The position numbers were made by a program, and so were the translations under genes. Source: Rs1 sp029027825 (GTDB taxonomy: Bacteria; Pseudomonadota; Gammaproteobacteria; Pseudomonadales; Balneatricaceae). Taken from it: a stretch of DNA of 64,000 nucleotides. The stretch is taken from the NCBI GenBank assembly GCA_029027825.1, contig CP093399.1, forward strand, positions 2,108,001 through 2,172,000. Reading direction: 5' to 3'. Shown here in pieces: positions 31,801 through 38,605 of this stretch. Position 1 is the stretch's first letter. Each line of letters begins with the position of its first letter. The notes under the pieces were generated by a model. That model did no database searches. It was given only the letters and a program-made list of their open reading frames with translations, and had not been told where the DNA came from.

Positions 31801-34800
31801 GAGCTGAACCTGTCACTGTTGGCGTAGTGTCATCGGTGACACCAGTGCCTTTGCTGATATTGCCTTGCTGTGGATCGACATCATCAATTACATTGTCTAT
31901 CGAAGGGGCATCTGGGCCCGGCAAATCGACAGTAAAGGTACGTGCTGGTGAACTCTCTGCCGAGATATTTCCCGCTTCATCCGTAGCCGTGACAGTAATA
32001 CTATGATCACCCGTATTCAGCGGTATATTAGGCTCGGTACTCCAGTTACCCAAATCATCAACGATAGCGGTGCCAATTATTTTGCCGCTATCCAGTAAGG
32101 TGATGGTGCTGCCTACTTCTGCGGTGCCACTAATGGTCGGTCGCGCATCGTCGGTAGTCGAAGCATTATCTATTTCTCCGGTTTGTTCGCCCACATCATC
32201 GATGATGTTATCTAAGCTCGGTGCAACCGGTGCACTCACGTCGATGGTAATGGTTACTGAAGCCGTTTTAGCTCCTTCATTACCTGCCGCATCAACAGAC
32301 TGCGCAGTAAACTCATGCTCCCCTTCTGGCAGCGGGTTACTCGGTGTAAAAGTCCAATTTCCATATTCGTCAACTTGCACGGCATTGCTTGGATCGACCT
32401 CTGGATCGGCACTAATCAAGGTACTCCCATCAAAAACTTGGATGTAGTCTCCAGGTGTCGCACCACTTCCTGAAATGGTCGGCGTGGTATCGTCGGTGTG
32501 AGCTTGGTCGGTAATTTCTCCTTGGATACTACCCACATCATCCGTCACTACAATCGGACCTATATTATCCGAAGCTAGTGTATCGATCGTTAACTGGAAG
32601 CTATTCGAGGTGACTGTGTTATTCGCTGCATCCGTAGCTGTCGCGGTAAAGTTGTAATCACCATTGGCGAGCTCAGCTACAACGATACTCCAAACACCAT
32701 TGCTATCAGCAGTGACCGATCCTATTTCCAAATTGTCTTGAAAGAGTCTAACCAATGAATCTGCCTTAGCGGTACCGGTAATTTCAGGGGTCTGGTCATT
32801 GATACGAGCTCCGGTAGCGAGATTGCCGGTGTTTTGCTCTACATTGTCAACCGCATGGGTAATGATCACAGTATTCGGATCTAGATCGACAGTGAAAGTC
32901 AATTCACTGGCCGGACTTTCATTGCCCGCCGCATCCGTTTGCACCGCACTGATTTTGTGTTCACCTTCTGTCAACGGTATGACAGGGGTTATGGCCCAAG
33001 CACCAGCATTATCTACCGTGGCACTGCCGATCGGCGTACCATCTGTATCGCGCAGTTCGATGACGGCACCCGGTTCAGCATCACTGCCGCTAAAGGCTGG
33101 CTGTGCATCATCCGTAGTGTCTTGGTTGTTGATTGGACCGGTGTGATCTCCCTGATCGTCATGTGCTACTAGGCTCGGAGCATCAGGAATTTGTAAGTCA
33201 ACCCTAAAGTCGTATACTCCAGTCTCTTCACTGACAACTCCCTCTGCGTCAATCGCATCGGCGGTGATTTTATACACGCCATCGACAAAGGCGGTCGCAG
33301 GAGTATAGCTCCAGTGACCATCACCGTTGGCTGTGGTTTCGCCTAATAATTGGCCATCGTTATAGACTCGAACCGTCAACCCCGCTGCAGATGTTCCAAT
33401 AATCGTTGGTGTGGCATCGTTGGTCACGCCACTGGTTTTCGGTACATCAATAGTTTTTCCACCTTCATTACCAACGTTATCTTGTACTGTTTGGATGCTC
33501 GGTGAGGATGGCGGGGTGATGATGTCAATTTCAAAAGTCAGTGGATCGCTCGGATCGCCAGTGTTGCCCGCAGGATCAGTCGGCGCGACGGTGATGCTGT
33601 GATCTCCTGCTGGTAGCGGTGTGCTCGGGGTAAACTGCCACTCACCTTCTGCATTGACGGTGGTGCTGCCGATTGGCTTGCCATTGTCAAAGATTTCAAT
33701 GACATCCCCAGGATCTCCACCGCCGCTAAAAGTAGGAGTTGGATCGTCTGTTTTACCACCTTCGGGGATATTGCCCTGTACGGCACCAACATCATCGGTG
33801 CCGACCACAGCATCTATCTTACTCGGCGCTTCGGTATCTAGGGTGACGCTGAATTCATTCGAGGTTACTGTCTCATTCGATGGATTTTGTACTTGTGCAG
33901 TTAGCTGGTTATCACCTTCCAGCAATGGAGTACCCGTCGGCACTGCAAAGCTCCATGTTCCCTGACTACTCGCTGTGGTACTGCCGATCACGACATCACC
34001 AAGCAACACTGCGACTACCGCACCTGCCGATGCTGTACCTTGCACAGTAGGTTCACTATCATTGGTTAATCCATTGTCAGCAACATCACCGACAATGCCT
34101 TCGACATCATCACTGATATAACTAATACTCACCAATACCGCACTGGTATCCACAGTAAAAACTGCCGCTGTACTGGGCTCACTTACCTTGCCATTTGGTG
34201 CTGTCTCAGTCGCGGTAATGCTATGCAGCCCATCAGTTAAAGGTGCTGCTGGCGTTACACTCCAAGTGCCATCCAACTGTACGATCGCCGTACCTATTTC
34301 TCGATCACCATCTAACACGCTGACCGTAGAACCAGATGTTCCTCCAGAGCCACTAATCGTCGGCGTACGATCATCGGTGGTATCATTATTAAGGATGACA
34401 CCAACGGTCTCTCCCTGATCATCCGTAATAATCAACGGACCAGGCTTACTGGGAGTAGAGGTATCTACTTCGAATATATAAGCACCGGTCTCTGGACTCT
34501 CGACATTATTTAATTCAGCCTTAGCAGTGATTGATTGCATACCTTCACTGAGAGCTTCGGTATCAGCGATAGCAATCGACCAATTACCGTCATCATCAGC
34601 GACATCTGTGCCTAAGATGTTTTTATCTGCATCGTATAAAGTGACGATCGCACCCGCTTGGGCTGAACCGTTCACCGTAGGCGTAGTATCATCGGTAACA
34701 CCTGTACCTTTGCTAATATTGCCATGCTGTGGAACGACATCATCGATCACATTTTCTATCGAAGGAGCATCGGGGCCCGGCAAGTCAACCGTAAAGGTAC

Positions 34801-36250
34801 GTGCTGGCGAACTCTCTTCGGATACGTTACCCATTTCATTCGTCGCAGTGACAGTAATACTGTGATCACCGGTATTCAGTGGTATATTGGGCTCTGCACT
34901 CCAGTTACCTTGACTATCAACGATCGCTGTGCCAACTATTTGTCCGTTATCCAACAAAGTAATGGTACTGCCAGCTTCAGCGGTGCCACTAATAACTGGG
35001 CGCGAATCATCGGTGCTCGTGGCGTTTTCTATCTCTCCGGTCTGTAGACCCACGTCATCGATAATACTATTTAAAACCGGCGCATCAGGCGCAAGTTTCA
35101 CACTAAATTTCAGCGACTCACTGACTGGACTTTCATTGCCCGCAAGATCGGCTTGCACTGCAGTTATCTGATGTTCGCCCTCGGTTAGCGGCGTCTCGGG
35201 AGTTATCGACCATTTACCATCTTTATCAGCAGTAGTACTGCCTATCGATGCACCATTTTCATCGCGAAGATCAATAACAGCACCAGCTTCGGCATCACTA
35301 CCAGAGAATGTAGGCTGGGTATCATCCGTACTATCGCCGCTATTTATCGGCCCTGTAATATTACCTTGATCATCTGTTGCGATAAAGCTCAGTGCCGCTG
35401 GCGGCTGCGTGTCTACAATAAAGTTAATAGGGGCAGAGGGATCACTTTCAGTAAAGCCAGCCTGTTGCTGAGTAACGGTAATTGAATGAGGATCATCTGA
35501 TAACGTAGGCGTATCTATCTGCCAAGTACCGTCTGTATTAGCTGTCGCAGAAGCTATTAACGCACCATTATCGTATATTCTAATGACAGCGCCAGGTATA
35601 GCACCGACTCCTTCAAGCGTCGGCGCTGAGTCGTTGGTCGATGAGTTATTAACTATCACTTCACGAGTATCACTGGGAAGTCCATCACTACCGATATCAT
35701 CATAAACAACAAAACCGCTGCCCGCTCCGCCCAGTGAAGCCGATTGAAAAATTTCAGGATCAAACACATTTTGCTGCCCTGCATTAGCTGCTTGGCCAAT
35801 AGTTTCAAAATTTAAGCCACTATCTACTGCAGACGAATTACCGCGCCCTAGACGAACAAAGCTACTTCCTTCATTACCTAAACCGCCTGCCCCAGCAGCT
35901 CCCTGTGCTCCAGCGGCTGTCGCTTCTGCCCCTTCTGTTGGATCGGCACCTGCTAATAAGGCTGCTTGGATGGCCTCTACACTATTCGGATCTAATGGCT
36001 GACCTGATGCATCTGTAGTTGATTTAGGTATGTTAGAAGCACTAGATGAAGAAGCGGCAACCCAAGTTTCATTAGCATTAACAGTAACCTGTTCACCACC
36101 GTTTGTGTCTACAACAATTTTACCACTCGCTGACACACTAATTAGTTCATCAGATTCAATGCTATCCCCTAAACTCAGCTCTCGTGAACTTCCATCAGAC
36201 TTTATTGCAACGGCTTTACCAATTATTAGGGATATGCGGCCAACTATCAT
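19847..36250 (-). CDS. Giant LapA-like RTX adhesin, 5467 residues
   Basis: The start at 36250 follows AAGGAG eight bases upstream. Residues 1-110 are the N-terminal retention module of LapA-type adhesins (MIVGRISLIIGKAVAIKSDG ... GDSIESDELISVSASGK). Residues 95-114 read QAALLAGADPTEGAEATAAG; TAAG at 111-114 matches the LapG protease site of Pseudomonas LapA. From about residue 190 to 3970 there are roughly 35 Ig-like domains of about 105 residues, including two near-identical 1054-residue blocks. Around residue 4250 is a Ca-binding segment (LDLDGDGIHT, DHDGDGVKENSG, DINNDGLITSG), then a cadherin-like domain, about seven LxDGGFVVTWxS repeats (about 4950-5300) and a C-terminus (ILDISFLLESGD ... 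IVIDI) typical of type I secretion substrates. Predicted role: cell-surface adhesion and biofilm, with retention set by c-di-GMP through LapD/LapG, neither of which is in the window. Adhesin type is well supported; ligand unknown. Confidence 0.9.
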   Translation of the reverse strand: MIVGRISLIIGKAVAIKSDGSSRELSLGDSIESDELISVSASGKIVVDTNGGEQVTVNANETWVAASSSSASNIPKSTTDASGQPLDPNSVEAIQAALLAGADPTEGAEATAAGAQGAAGAGGLGNEGSSFVRLGRGNSSAVDSGLNFETIGQAANAGQQNVFDPEIFQSASLGGAGSGFVVYDDIGSDGLPSDTREVIVNNSSTNDSAPTLEGVGAIPGAVIRIYDNGALIASATANTDGTWQIDTPTLSDDPHSITVTQQQAGFTESDPSAPINFIVDTQPPAALSFIATDDQGNITGPINSGDSTDDTQPTFSGSDAEAGAVIDLRDENGASIGSTTADKDGKWSITPETPLTEGEHQITAVQADLAGNESPVSESLKFSVKLAPDAPVLNSIIDDVGLQTGEIENATSTDDSRPVISGTAEAGSTITLLDNGQIVGTAIVDSQGNWSAEPNIPLNTGDHSITVTATNEMGNVSEESSPARTFTVDLPGPDAPSIENVIDDVVPQHGNISKGTGVTDDTTPTVNGSAQAGAIVTLYDADKNILGTDVADDDGNWSIAIADTEALSEGMQSITAKAELNNVESPETGAYIFEVDTSTPSKPGPLIITDDQGETVGVILNNDTTDDRTPTISGSGGTSGSTVSVLDGDREIGTAIVQLDGTWSVTPAAPLTDGLHSITATETAPNGKVSEPSTAAVFTVDTSAVLVSISYISDDVEGIVGDVADNGLTNDSEPTVQGTASAGAVVAVLLGDVVIGSTTASSQGTWSFAVPTGTPLLEGDNQLTAQVQNPSNETVTSNEFSVTLDTEAPSKIDAVVGTDDVGAVQGNIPEGGKTDDPTPTFSGGGDPGDVIEIFDNGKPIGSTTVNAEGEWQFTPSTPLPAGDHSITVAPTDPAGNTGDPSDPLTFEIDIITPPSSPSIQTVQDNVGNEGGKTIDVPKTSGVTNDATPTIIGTSAAGLTVRVYNDGQLLGETTANGDGHWSYTPATAFVDGVYKITADAIDAEGVVSEETGVYDFRVDLQIPDAPSLVAHDDQGDHTGPINNQDTTDDAQPAFSGSDAEPGAVIELRDTDGTPIGSATVDNAGAWAITPVIPLTEGEHKISAVQTDAAGNESPASELTFTVDLDPNTVIITHAVDNVEQNTGNLATGARINDQTPEITGTAKADSLVRLFQDNLEIGSVTADSNGVWSIVVAELANGDYNFTATATDAANNTVTSNSFQLTIDTLASDNIGPIVVTDDVGSIQGEITDQAHTDDTTPTISGSGATPGDYIQVFDGSTLISADPEVDPSNAVQVDEYGNWTFTPSNPLPEGEHEFTAQSVDAAGNEGAKTASVTITIDVSAPVAPSLDNIIDDVGEQTGEIDNASTTDDARPTISGTAEVGSTITLLDSGKIIGTAIVDDLGNWSTEPNIPLNTGDHSITVTATDEAGNISAESSPARTFTVDLPGPDAPSIDNVIDDVDPQQGNISKGTGVTDDTTPTVTGSAQVGATVTLYDADQNILGTALTDDKGNWSIAIADNKALSEGMQSLTAKAELNSVDSPETGAYTFEVDTSIPDKPGLLIVMDDQGPTVGIINNNDTTDDSTPTISGSGGTAGSTISVFDGDREIGTATVQANGTWSVTPVIPLGDGPHSISATETAPNGKVSEPSTVVVFTVDTSAVQVSISYISDDVEGIVGDVADNGLTNDSEPSVQGEATAGAVVTVLLGDTVIGSTTASSQGAWNFTVPTDTPLVEGANKLTAQVQNPSNETVTSNEFNVTLDKQAPSKIDPVIGTDDVGTVQGSIPENGKTDDPTPTFSGGGDPGDVIEIFDNGKPIGSTTVNAEGEWQFTPNTPLPAGDHSITVAPTDPAGNTGDPSKPLNFAVDFTPASAVTFDEVFDNQGVKTGVLANGDITDDRTPVLKGTGTQGELITVYDQGVAIASFTVTAATGDWEYELQTSEELGDGDHSLTVTSTNDAGATTAPTAARTFSLDGTQPAAPSINSVIDNDDDGSLHIPKDTGVTNDTTPVIEGTAGANLTVRVFDDGVLLGETTADNLGNWSFTVPADKALEEGIHKITADAVNDVGVKSESTGSYDFNVDITAAPAPSFTADDNVGDSQGAINNNDSTDDAQPTFSGTDAEALATITLRDADGSVLGSTKADDQGHWSITPVSALDDGAHTVSAIQTDQAGNDSLASETLTFTVDTTDVTVSITHAADNQEQHIDDIASGGITNDTTPDRVGRGKPDAVVTLTQDGTVIGSVAVDSNGDWSIAVPTLTDNKLYTFVAQAKDANGNQVSTGNFELTLDTQGPTAIDAITVSDDVGAIQGQLSDGDSSDDPTPTIAGKNATPDDIIEILDDGTVIGSTTVDALGNWTYTPENGLPEGEHKFSARPVDPAGNVGPETDDVTITLDFTPPPAPVITQVTDDVGVAPDIGEIDNGETTDDARPSFSGTAEAGSTITLLDDGVAIGTALVDAQGNWSAEPEIPLNTGDHSITVIATDAAGNTSPASEARTFTVDLPGPDAPAIDNVIDDVDPQQGNISKGTGVTDDTTPTVTGSAQIGATVTLYDADQNILGTALTDDQGNWSIAIADNKALSEGMQSLTAKAELDNVESPETGAYTFKVDSSTPDAPGMKVMDDIGATQGEITTTDPVTVTDDATPTLTGTDGTPGSVITVKDGDNVIGTATVDKDGKWSVTPTEPLGKGPHSLTSTETGPNGKVSDPSPAVVFNVDVSDVEVSITRIVDDVEGIVGNISDNGITNDAQPNIEGTATAGAVVSIYINAEKKGEATADSKGNWSFSLPAATPLAEGANSIEAKIQNPSNETVTSNEFNVTLDLEAPSKIDPVIGTDDVGTVQGSIPENGKTDDPTPTFSGGGDPGDVIEIFDNGKPIGSTTVNAEGEWQFTPSTPLPAGDHSITVAPTDPAGNTGDPSKPLNFAVDFTPASAVTFDEVFDNQGVKTGVLANGDITDDRTPVLKGTGTQGELITVYDQGVAIASFTVTAATGDWEYELQTSEELGDGDHSLTVTSTNDAGATTAPTAARTFSLDGTQPAAPSINSVIDNDDNGSLHIPKDTGVTNDTTPVIEGTAGANLTVRVFDDGVLLGETTADNLGNWSFTVPVDKALEEGLHKITADAVNDVGVKSEPTGSYDFNVDITAAPAPSFTADDNVGDSQGAINNNDSTDDAQPTFSGTDAEALATITLRDADGSVLGSTKADDQGHWSITPVSALDDGAHTVSAIQTDQAGNDSLASETLTFTVDTTDVTVSITHAADNQEQHIDDIASGGITNDTTPDIVGRGKPDAVVTLTQDGTVIGSVAVDSNGDWSIAVPTLTDNKLYTFVAQAKDANGNQVSTGNFELTLDTQGPTAIDAITVSDDVGAIQGQLSDGDSSDDPTPTIAGKNATPDDIIEILDDGTVIGSTTVDALGNWTYTPENGLPEGEHKFSARPVDPAGNVGPETDDVTITLDFTPPPAPVITQVTDDVGVAPDIGEIDNGETTDDARPSFSGTAEAGSTITLLDDGVAIGTALVDAQGNWSAEPEIPLNTGDHSITVIATDAAGNTSPASEARTFTVDLPGPDAPAIDNVIDDVDPQQGNISKGTGVTDDTTPTVTGSAQIGATVTLYDADQNILGTALTDDQGNWSIAIADNKALSEGMQSLTAKAELDNVESPETGAYTFKVDSSTPDAPGMKVMDDIGATQGEITTTDPVTVTDDATPTLTGTDGTPGSVITVKDGDNVIGTATVDKDGKWSVTPTEPLGKGPHSLTSTETGPNGKVSDPSPAVVFNVDVSDVEVSITRIVDDVEGIVGNISDNGLTNDAQPNIEGTATAGAVVSIYINAEKKGEATADSKGNWSFSLPAATPLAEGANSIEAKIQNPSNETVTSNEFNVTLDKQAPSKIDPVIGTDDVGTVQGSIPENGKTDDPTPTFSGGGDPGDVIEIFDNGKPIGSTTVNAEGEWQFTPSTPLPAGDHSITVAPTDPAGNTGDPSKPLKFEIDITADDIAINITEIIDNVPMQVGDISDGGLTKDITPELKGTLDQGLPADGKVEILRDGIVIGVATTVGTDWSYTDAALQDGQTYVYTARVSDTAGNVAGVSTSRSIQIDAANPDTPIVDLSTRSDSTLVGLESLDHILKHDDFTIFKQLEFDGNTDASEAGSIVYYYAYATNARKNSAGNLTDEGTYHDLLQETTSGNQYSAQHKFLLGSAEVRADGSWTMKMTDTEDNPLLSKVKSVDANGNEIAAQYFIHVDAQIVDTAGNQSSLSSALKITIETTDKNDQTRDPLILDLDGDGIHTVSINNGITFDHDGDGVKENSGWVSSTDGLLVRDINNDGLITSGSELFGDNTALSSGSSPAADGYDALADLDSNHDNVINSLDDKFSELKVWIDADQDGITDSGELKSLAELGITELSLDYKEVALDEFGNQIIKQSSFVQNSETKTLSDVNLAAGPNSGGISFVNLVSGKELVGSVDVGDGSSQASNLSLKVVVPPLSLAGEYFFITIDGPAGVTRVTHLVTAQDVSTGEVVMPLPNNALQANNSYVDGDYSLSLVVSTVSGAVTPYPGIATFTLDTIAPDAPSNVEIVNGADDYLDTDELADNVTVKVTLTANAKVGDVLEIDVSGDGVADATYIIQSADIGNSVELAIAGSLFNVNAGTNQVSAVATLIDPANNSSSQTVGMSDVVLNIDPTANDDTYTLNQAIELQVLSNDTDQDNDSLSVSAIKTAPEHGTVVINANGTITYTPDAGYVGDDQFEYEISDGKGGTDTANVNLEVFPKLSKPSIDLAASSDSGKSNTDNITNDNTPRLVGKADANVTVTVYAGNTKIGETTTDDQGHWFIESTLLNDGTYALTAISSIGGFESPASNPLSVQIDTVVDASMSLPSAQEAGAWFGHAPQVKFELTTTEHVQYSVKDVAFSWGSRVWYNPGHSITANGEAASSTTISASHTSQYSHGWFTFQATLTDVAGNVKTTNLTPVVVDPIASLKDGGYIVTYLSPSAATDGLFDVHAQRYDVNGDKVGDSFVVNSYLKNQQINADVTGLEDGGFVVTWQSEGQDGDGFGIYAQRYDVNNQQVGDEFQVSSYEIADQVRPEITSLADGGYVISWMSYGQDGSENGIYMQIFNQAGEKVSAEILVNTSVASDQALPSITHLDNGDFVVSWQSNHDGEYNVYGRIFNSQGIEVKSEFIISSSQSASQVLSNISNLADGGFVTSWLSQDTSDNLSINVQLFNQNGMSVLLNDIVISKNHEVVWSKPEVAGLNDGSFVVIWAAVDDTDTNIYLSKYDAQGEILLSEQIVNSEVQGIQSEPHVVALEDGGYLITWTDIQIEGETMTIMGQQYDADDQLVKGQFEVGKVISSELAASEIGDDADQDTNQLSNLLETETISYTEQQAVKFETNDYIAPSATDISASDILDISFLLESGDVQMDSLDHYLHFEQAGDDLLVYIDENGSFSAESFDQEAASQVITLADTHIMSTDYEDIMKELIGSNKIVIDI
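24355..31030 (-). repeat. 3162-bp supra-repeat inside the giant adhesin (two copies plus a partial third)
   Basis: Positions 24355-27516 and 27517-30678 are near-identical over 3162 bp (1054 codons, about ten Ig-like domains). The first 350 bases recur again at 30679-31030 before the match breaks. Landmarks such as GTTTACTCGG at 24361, 27523 and 30685 are exactly 3162 apart. Differences are few, for example CTTGCTTA versus CTTCGAGA at 24648/27810, and a diverged stretch near 27090-27130. This implies a recent in-frame duplication and a risk of assembly collapse. The block also looks richer in G+C than the flanking genes. Confidence 0.95.
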
Positions 36251-36700
36251 AGATCACTCCTTCGACCTCTCTAATTTAGAGAGTAAAATAAATCATTCAT
36301 TAACCAAAAATGAAGAAATTGTTAATGAAATATAAATATAAACTGAAAGCGTAATATAAACTGTGCGATAAAATTTAAAAAGTGTACTTAAGTACAGTTT
36401 ATAAAACTAAATACAAAGCGTGTTTTTGCTACACTTCTTTTTGAAATCATTTAATTTGATTCGCTTCACAAAATCCTCTGTCGAAGATTTAGCTAGCCAC
36501 TCAAATACTTTTTTTGAGCAGCTCAATTTAATTCTTTAAAACTTATAAGATAAATATAGGAAAGCTTTGGTTATTTGCCACATAAATGCAGAATGTTTTG
36601 CTTGTAAATCTAAATTAGTTTCAAATACCGCCAATGCTTGAAAACCCAATTCAACACCACATATATATTTAATAACTTTTCATTTTATTTGGATAAAAAC
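36251..36700. promoter_or_regulatory. Divergent promoter region between the adhesin and trxB
   Basis: This 450-base AT-rich spacer separates two divergent genes. It holds a perfect 14-bp palindrome TGTACTTAAGTACA at 36383-36396, 133 bases from the adhesin start, a candidate operator for an unidentified regulator. I do not assign promoter boxes. Confidence 0.4.
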
Positions 36701-37651
36701 ATGAGCGAAAAACAACATCATAGATTAGTGATTTTAGGCTCCGGTCCTGCGGGCTATACAGCTGCTATATATGCAGCCAGAGCCAACCTCAATCCCGTGG
36801 TCATTACGGGGATTCAAGCGGGGGGTCAATTAACCACCACCACTGATGTCGATAACTGGCCAGGGGATGTCGATGGTGTACAGGGGCCTGAACTTATGCA
36901 ACGCATGCAACAGCACGCGGAACGTTTTGATACTCAAGTCATTTTTGATCATATTAACAAAGTCGATCTCTCTCAAAGACCCTTTACTTTGACTGGCGAC
37001 TCAACGACCTATACTTGCGATGCACTAATTATTTGCACTGGAGCCACGGCACAATATTTAGGCCTTGATTCTGAAGAAAAATTTATGGGCAAAGGCGTCA
37101 GCGCATGCGCTACTTGCGATGGTTTTTTTTACAGGGGACAGAAAGTCGCAGTGATTGGCGGGGGCAACACTGCTGTTGAAGAGGCTTTATACTTATCAAA
37201 TATCGCTGACCAAGTTACCTTAGTCCACCGACGAGATTCACTGCGCGCTGAAAAGATCTTACAAGACAAACTGTTTGATCGAGAGAAAAATGGTAATATC
37301 AGCATCCTCTGGAACCATCAATTAGAGGAAGTACTTGGGGATGAGATGGGCGTAACCGGAATTCTCCTCAAAAGTAGCACATCGAGTGAGACATCCACCT
37401 TAGACGTCTCCGGCGCCTTTATAGCCATTGGTCATAAACCTAATACTGAGTTATTTAACGGCCAACTTAACATGCGCGATGGCTATCTAACCATCCAGTC
37501 CGGCCTTACTGGCAACGCCACTCAAACCAGTATTAAAGGAGTATTTGCCGCAGGCGATGTTTGTGACCATATATATCGCCAAGCTGTTACTTCCGCTGGC
37601 TTTGGTTGTATGGCCGCCCTAGATGCTGAAAAATTTTTAGATGACCAATAA
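36701..37651 (+). CDS. trxB: Thioredoxin reductase
   Basis: I chose the ATG at 36701 (MSEKQHHRLVILGSGPAGYT) because TrxB proteins begin just before the FAD motif; the 21-residue upstream extension to 36638 is not conserved in the family. The 316 residues contain the FAD-binding GSGPAGYTAA, the redox-active CATC in VSACATCDGFF, the NADPH-binding GGGNTAVEEALYL and the C-terminal FAD motif FAAGDVCDH. The enzyme passes electrons from NADPH to thioredoxin in the cytoplasm. It stands alone as a monocistron; its 3' end is followed after 7 bases by a MITE-like repeat. Confidence 0.96.
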   Translation: MSEKQHHRLVILGSGPAGYTAAIYAARANLNPVVITGIQAGGQLTTTTDVDNWPGDVDGVQGPELMQRMQQHAERFDTQVIFDHINKVDLSQRPFTLTGDSTTYTCDALIICTGATAQYLGLDSEEKFMGKGVSACATCDGFFYRGQKVAVIGGGNTAVEEALYLSNIADQVTLVHRRDSLRAEKILQDKLFDREKNGNISILWNHQLEEVLGDEMGVTGILLKSSTSSETSTLDVSGAFIAIGHKPNTELFNGQLNMRDGYLTIQSGLTGNATQTSIKGVFAAGDVCDHIYRQAVTSAGFGCMAALDAEKFLDDQ

Positions 37652-37658
37652 AGTGAGA

Positions 37659-37827
37659 CCCTGCATAACATTGCGAGCGAAGGCAATAGAATGCAAAAAC
37701 CGACGAGATAGCGGAGTCAGTGTGCCCTTCTTTATGGGTGTTACTAGTGCTAATGAGTATATTGAGCCGGTTTTAACACCGTATTACCGAGCGCAGTTAT
37801 CATACCCTCTGGGTAAGTTATGCAGAG
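37659..37827 (+). repeat. Second MITE-like family, copy 2 (169 bp)
   Basis: The ends read CCCTGCATAAC and GTTATGCAGAG (10 of 11 inverted matches). The interior shares TTGCGAGCGAAGG, CGAGATAGCGGAG, CCCTTCTTTATGGGT and ACCCTCTGGGTAAG with the reverse complement of 19327-19536. An 82-codon open frame over it is not a gene. Confidence 0.75.
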
Positions 37828-38605
37828 CTCTCAAAGTTATATATTTCCCATCGATAAACAAGGCTATCATGTACAGCCCAACAATTTGAAATAGTAGATA
37901 AACACCTCCGGTAAAACCGGAGGCCTATCAAGCTAGAATATCTATGTGCTAAAACAAATACCCAAGCACAGCTATAACTCCAATTTTCAAATTATTTTAA
38001 TGTACCTAACCCTGATTCAGTAACAGCATTTTTATGCAATAATTTCACTCTACGTCAGAAGCACTAGAGCGAGAGGGGGGGTGAGCGCATTTAAACTAAA
38101 AATCAACTCCGAAACTTGAGTTAATCAAGCAACCAATCGACAGCACTAGCCTAGTGTCACTAATGACTAACACTATTCATTCATATTACTAACCAATTTG
38201 TTATATACAAACTGTATACAAATCAAGTTGAGTATACGATAATAGTGGATGTACCCATCTATTATTATTATGGGCACTAGCAAATGACATACCATAAAAC
38301 GTCGCGTATTTGCAACATTATATGCCCCATTTGTGATAACCTAAGATTTTAATCTAATGCAGCGCTCATTTTCGATTATCTGTGTAATTAGAGAATAGTA
38401 ATTTGTTACGAGGATTAAGTTTTTCGAATGATATTTAACGATTATTTGCGCCTGATAACGTACTATTTAACAACTATACAGCGTAAAATTAGACCAAATT
38501 TAGTAATTTTAAGCTGCTCTCAGTCAGGCTTTTTATACATACGTATAATTACCTCAAAGTTTTAAATTACCGAATATTTTTCTGTACAGATTAATAACGA
38601 ATGGA
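37828..38605. other. Long intergenic region, no gene seen
   Basis: About 780 AT-rich bases with no convincing coding frame. An 8-bp perfect stem CCTCCGGT / ACCGGAGG (37905-37923) may terminate transcription but lacks a T-run. Short dyads around GTATAC near 38205-38240 and ATACGTAT near 38540 could be regulator sites. Nothing else is recognised. Confidence 0.4.

Noticed and set aside
24438..35171. Long plus-strand open frames (up to 301 codons) rich in Ser, Pro and Val
   Set aside because: Antisense shadows of the giant adhesin; duplicated exactly with the 3162-bp block and lacking ribosome sites or any known domain.
37641..37889. 82-codon plus-strand frame after trxB
   Set aside because: It lies almost wholly within the second MITE-like repeat and overlaps the trxB stop; no homology or ribosome site.
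38010..38030. Possible solo end of the MITE-like family (CCTGATTCAGTAAC)
   Set aside because: Match of only about 12 bases with no partner end or interior.
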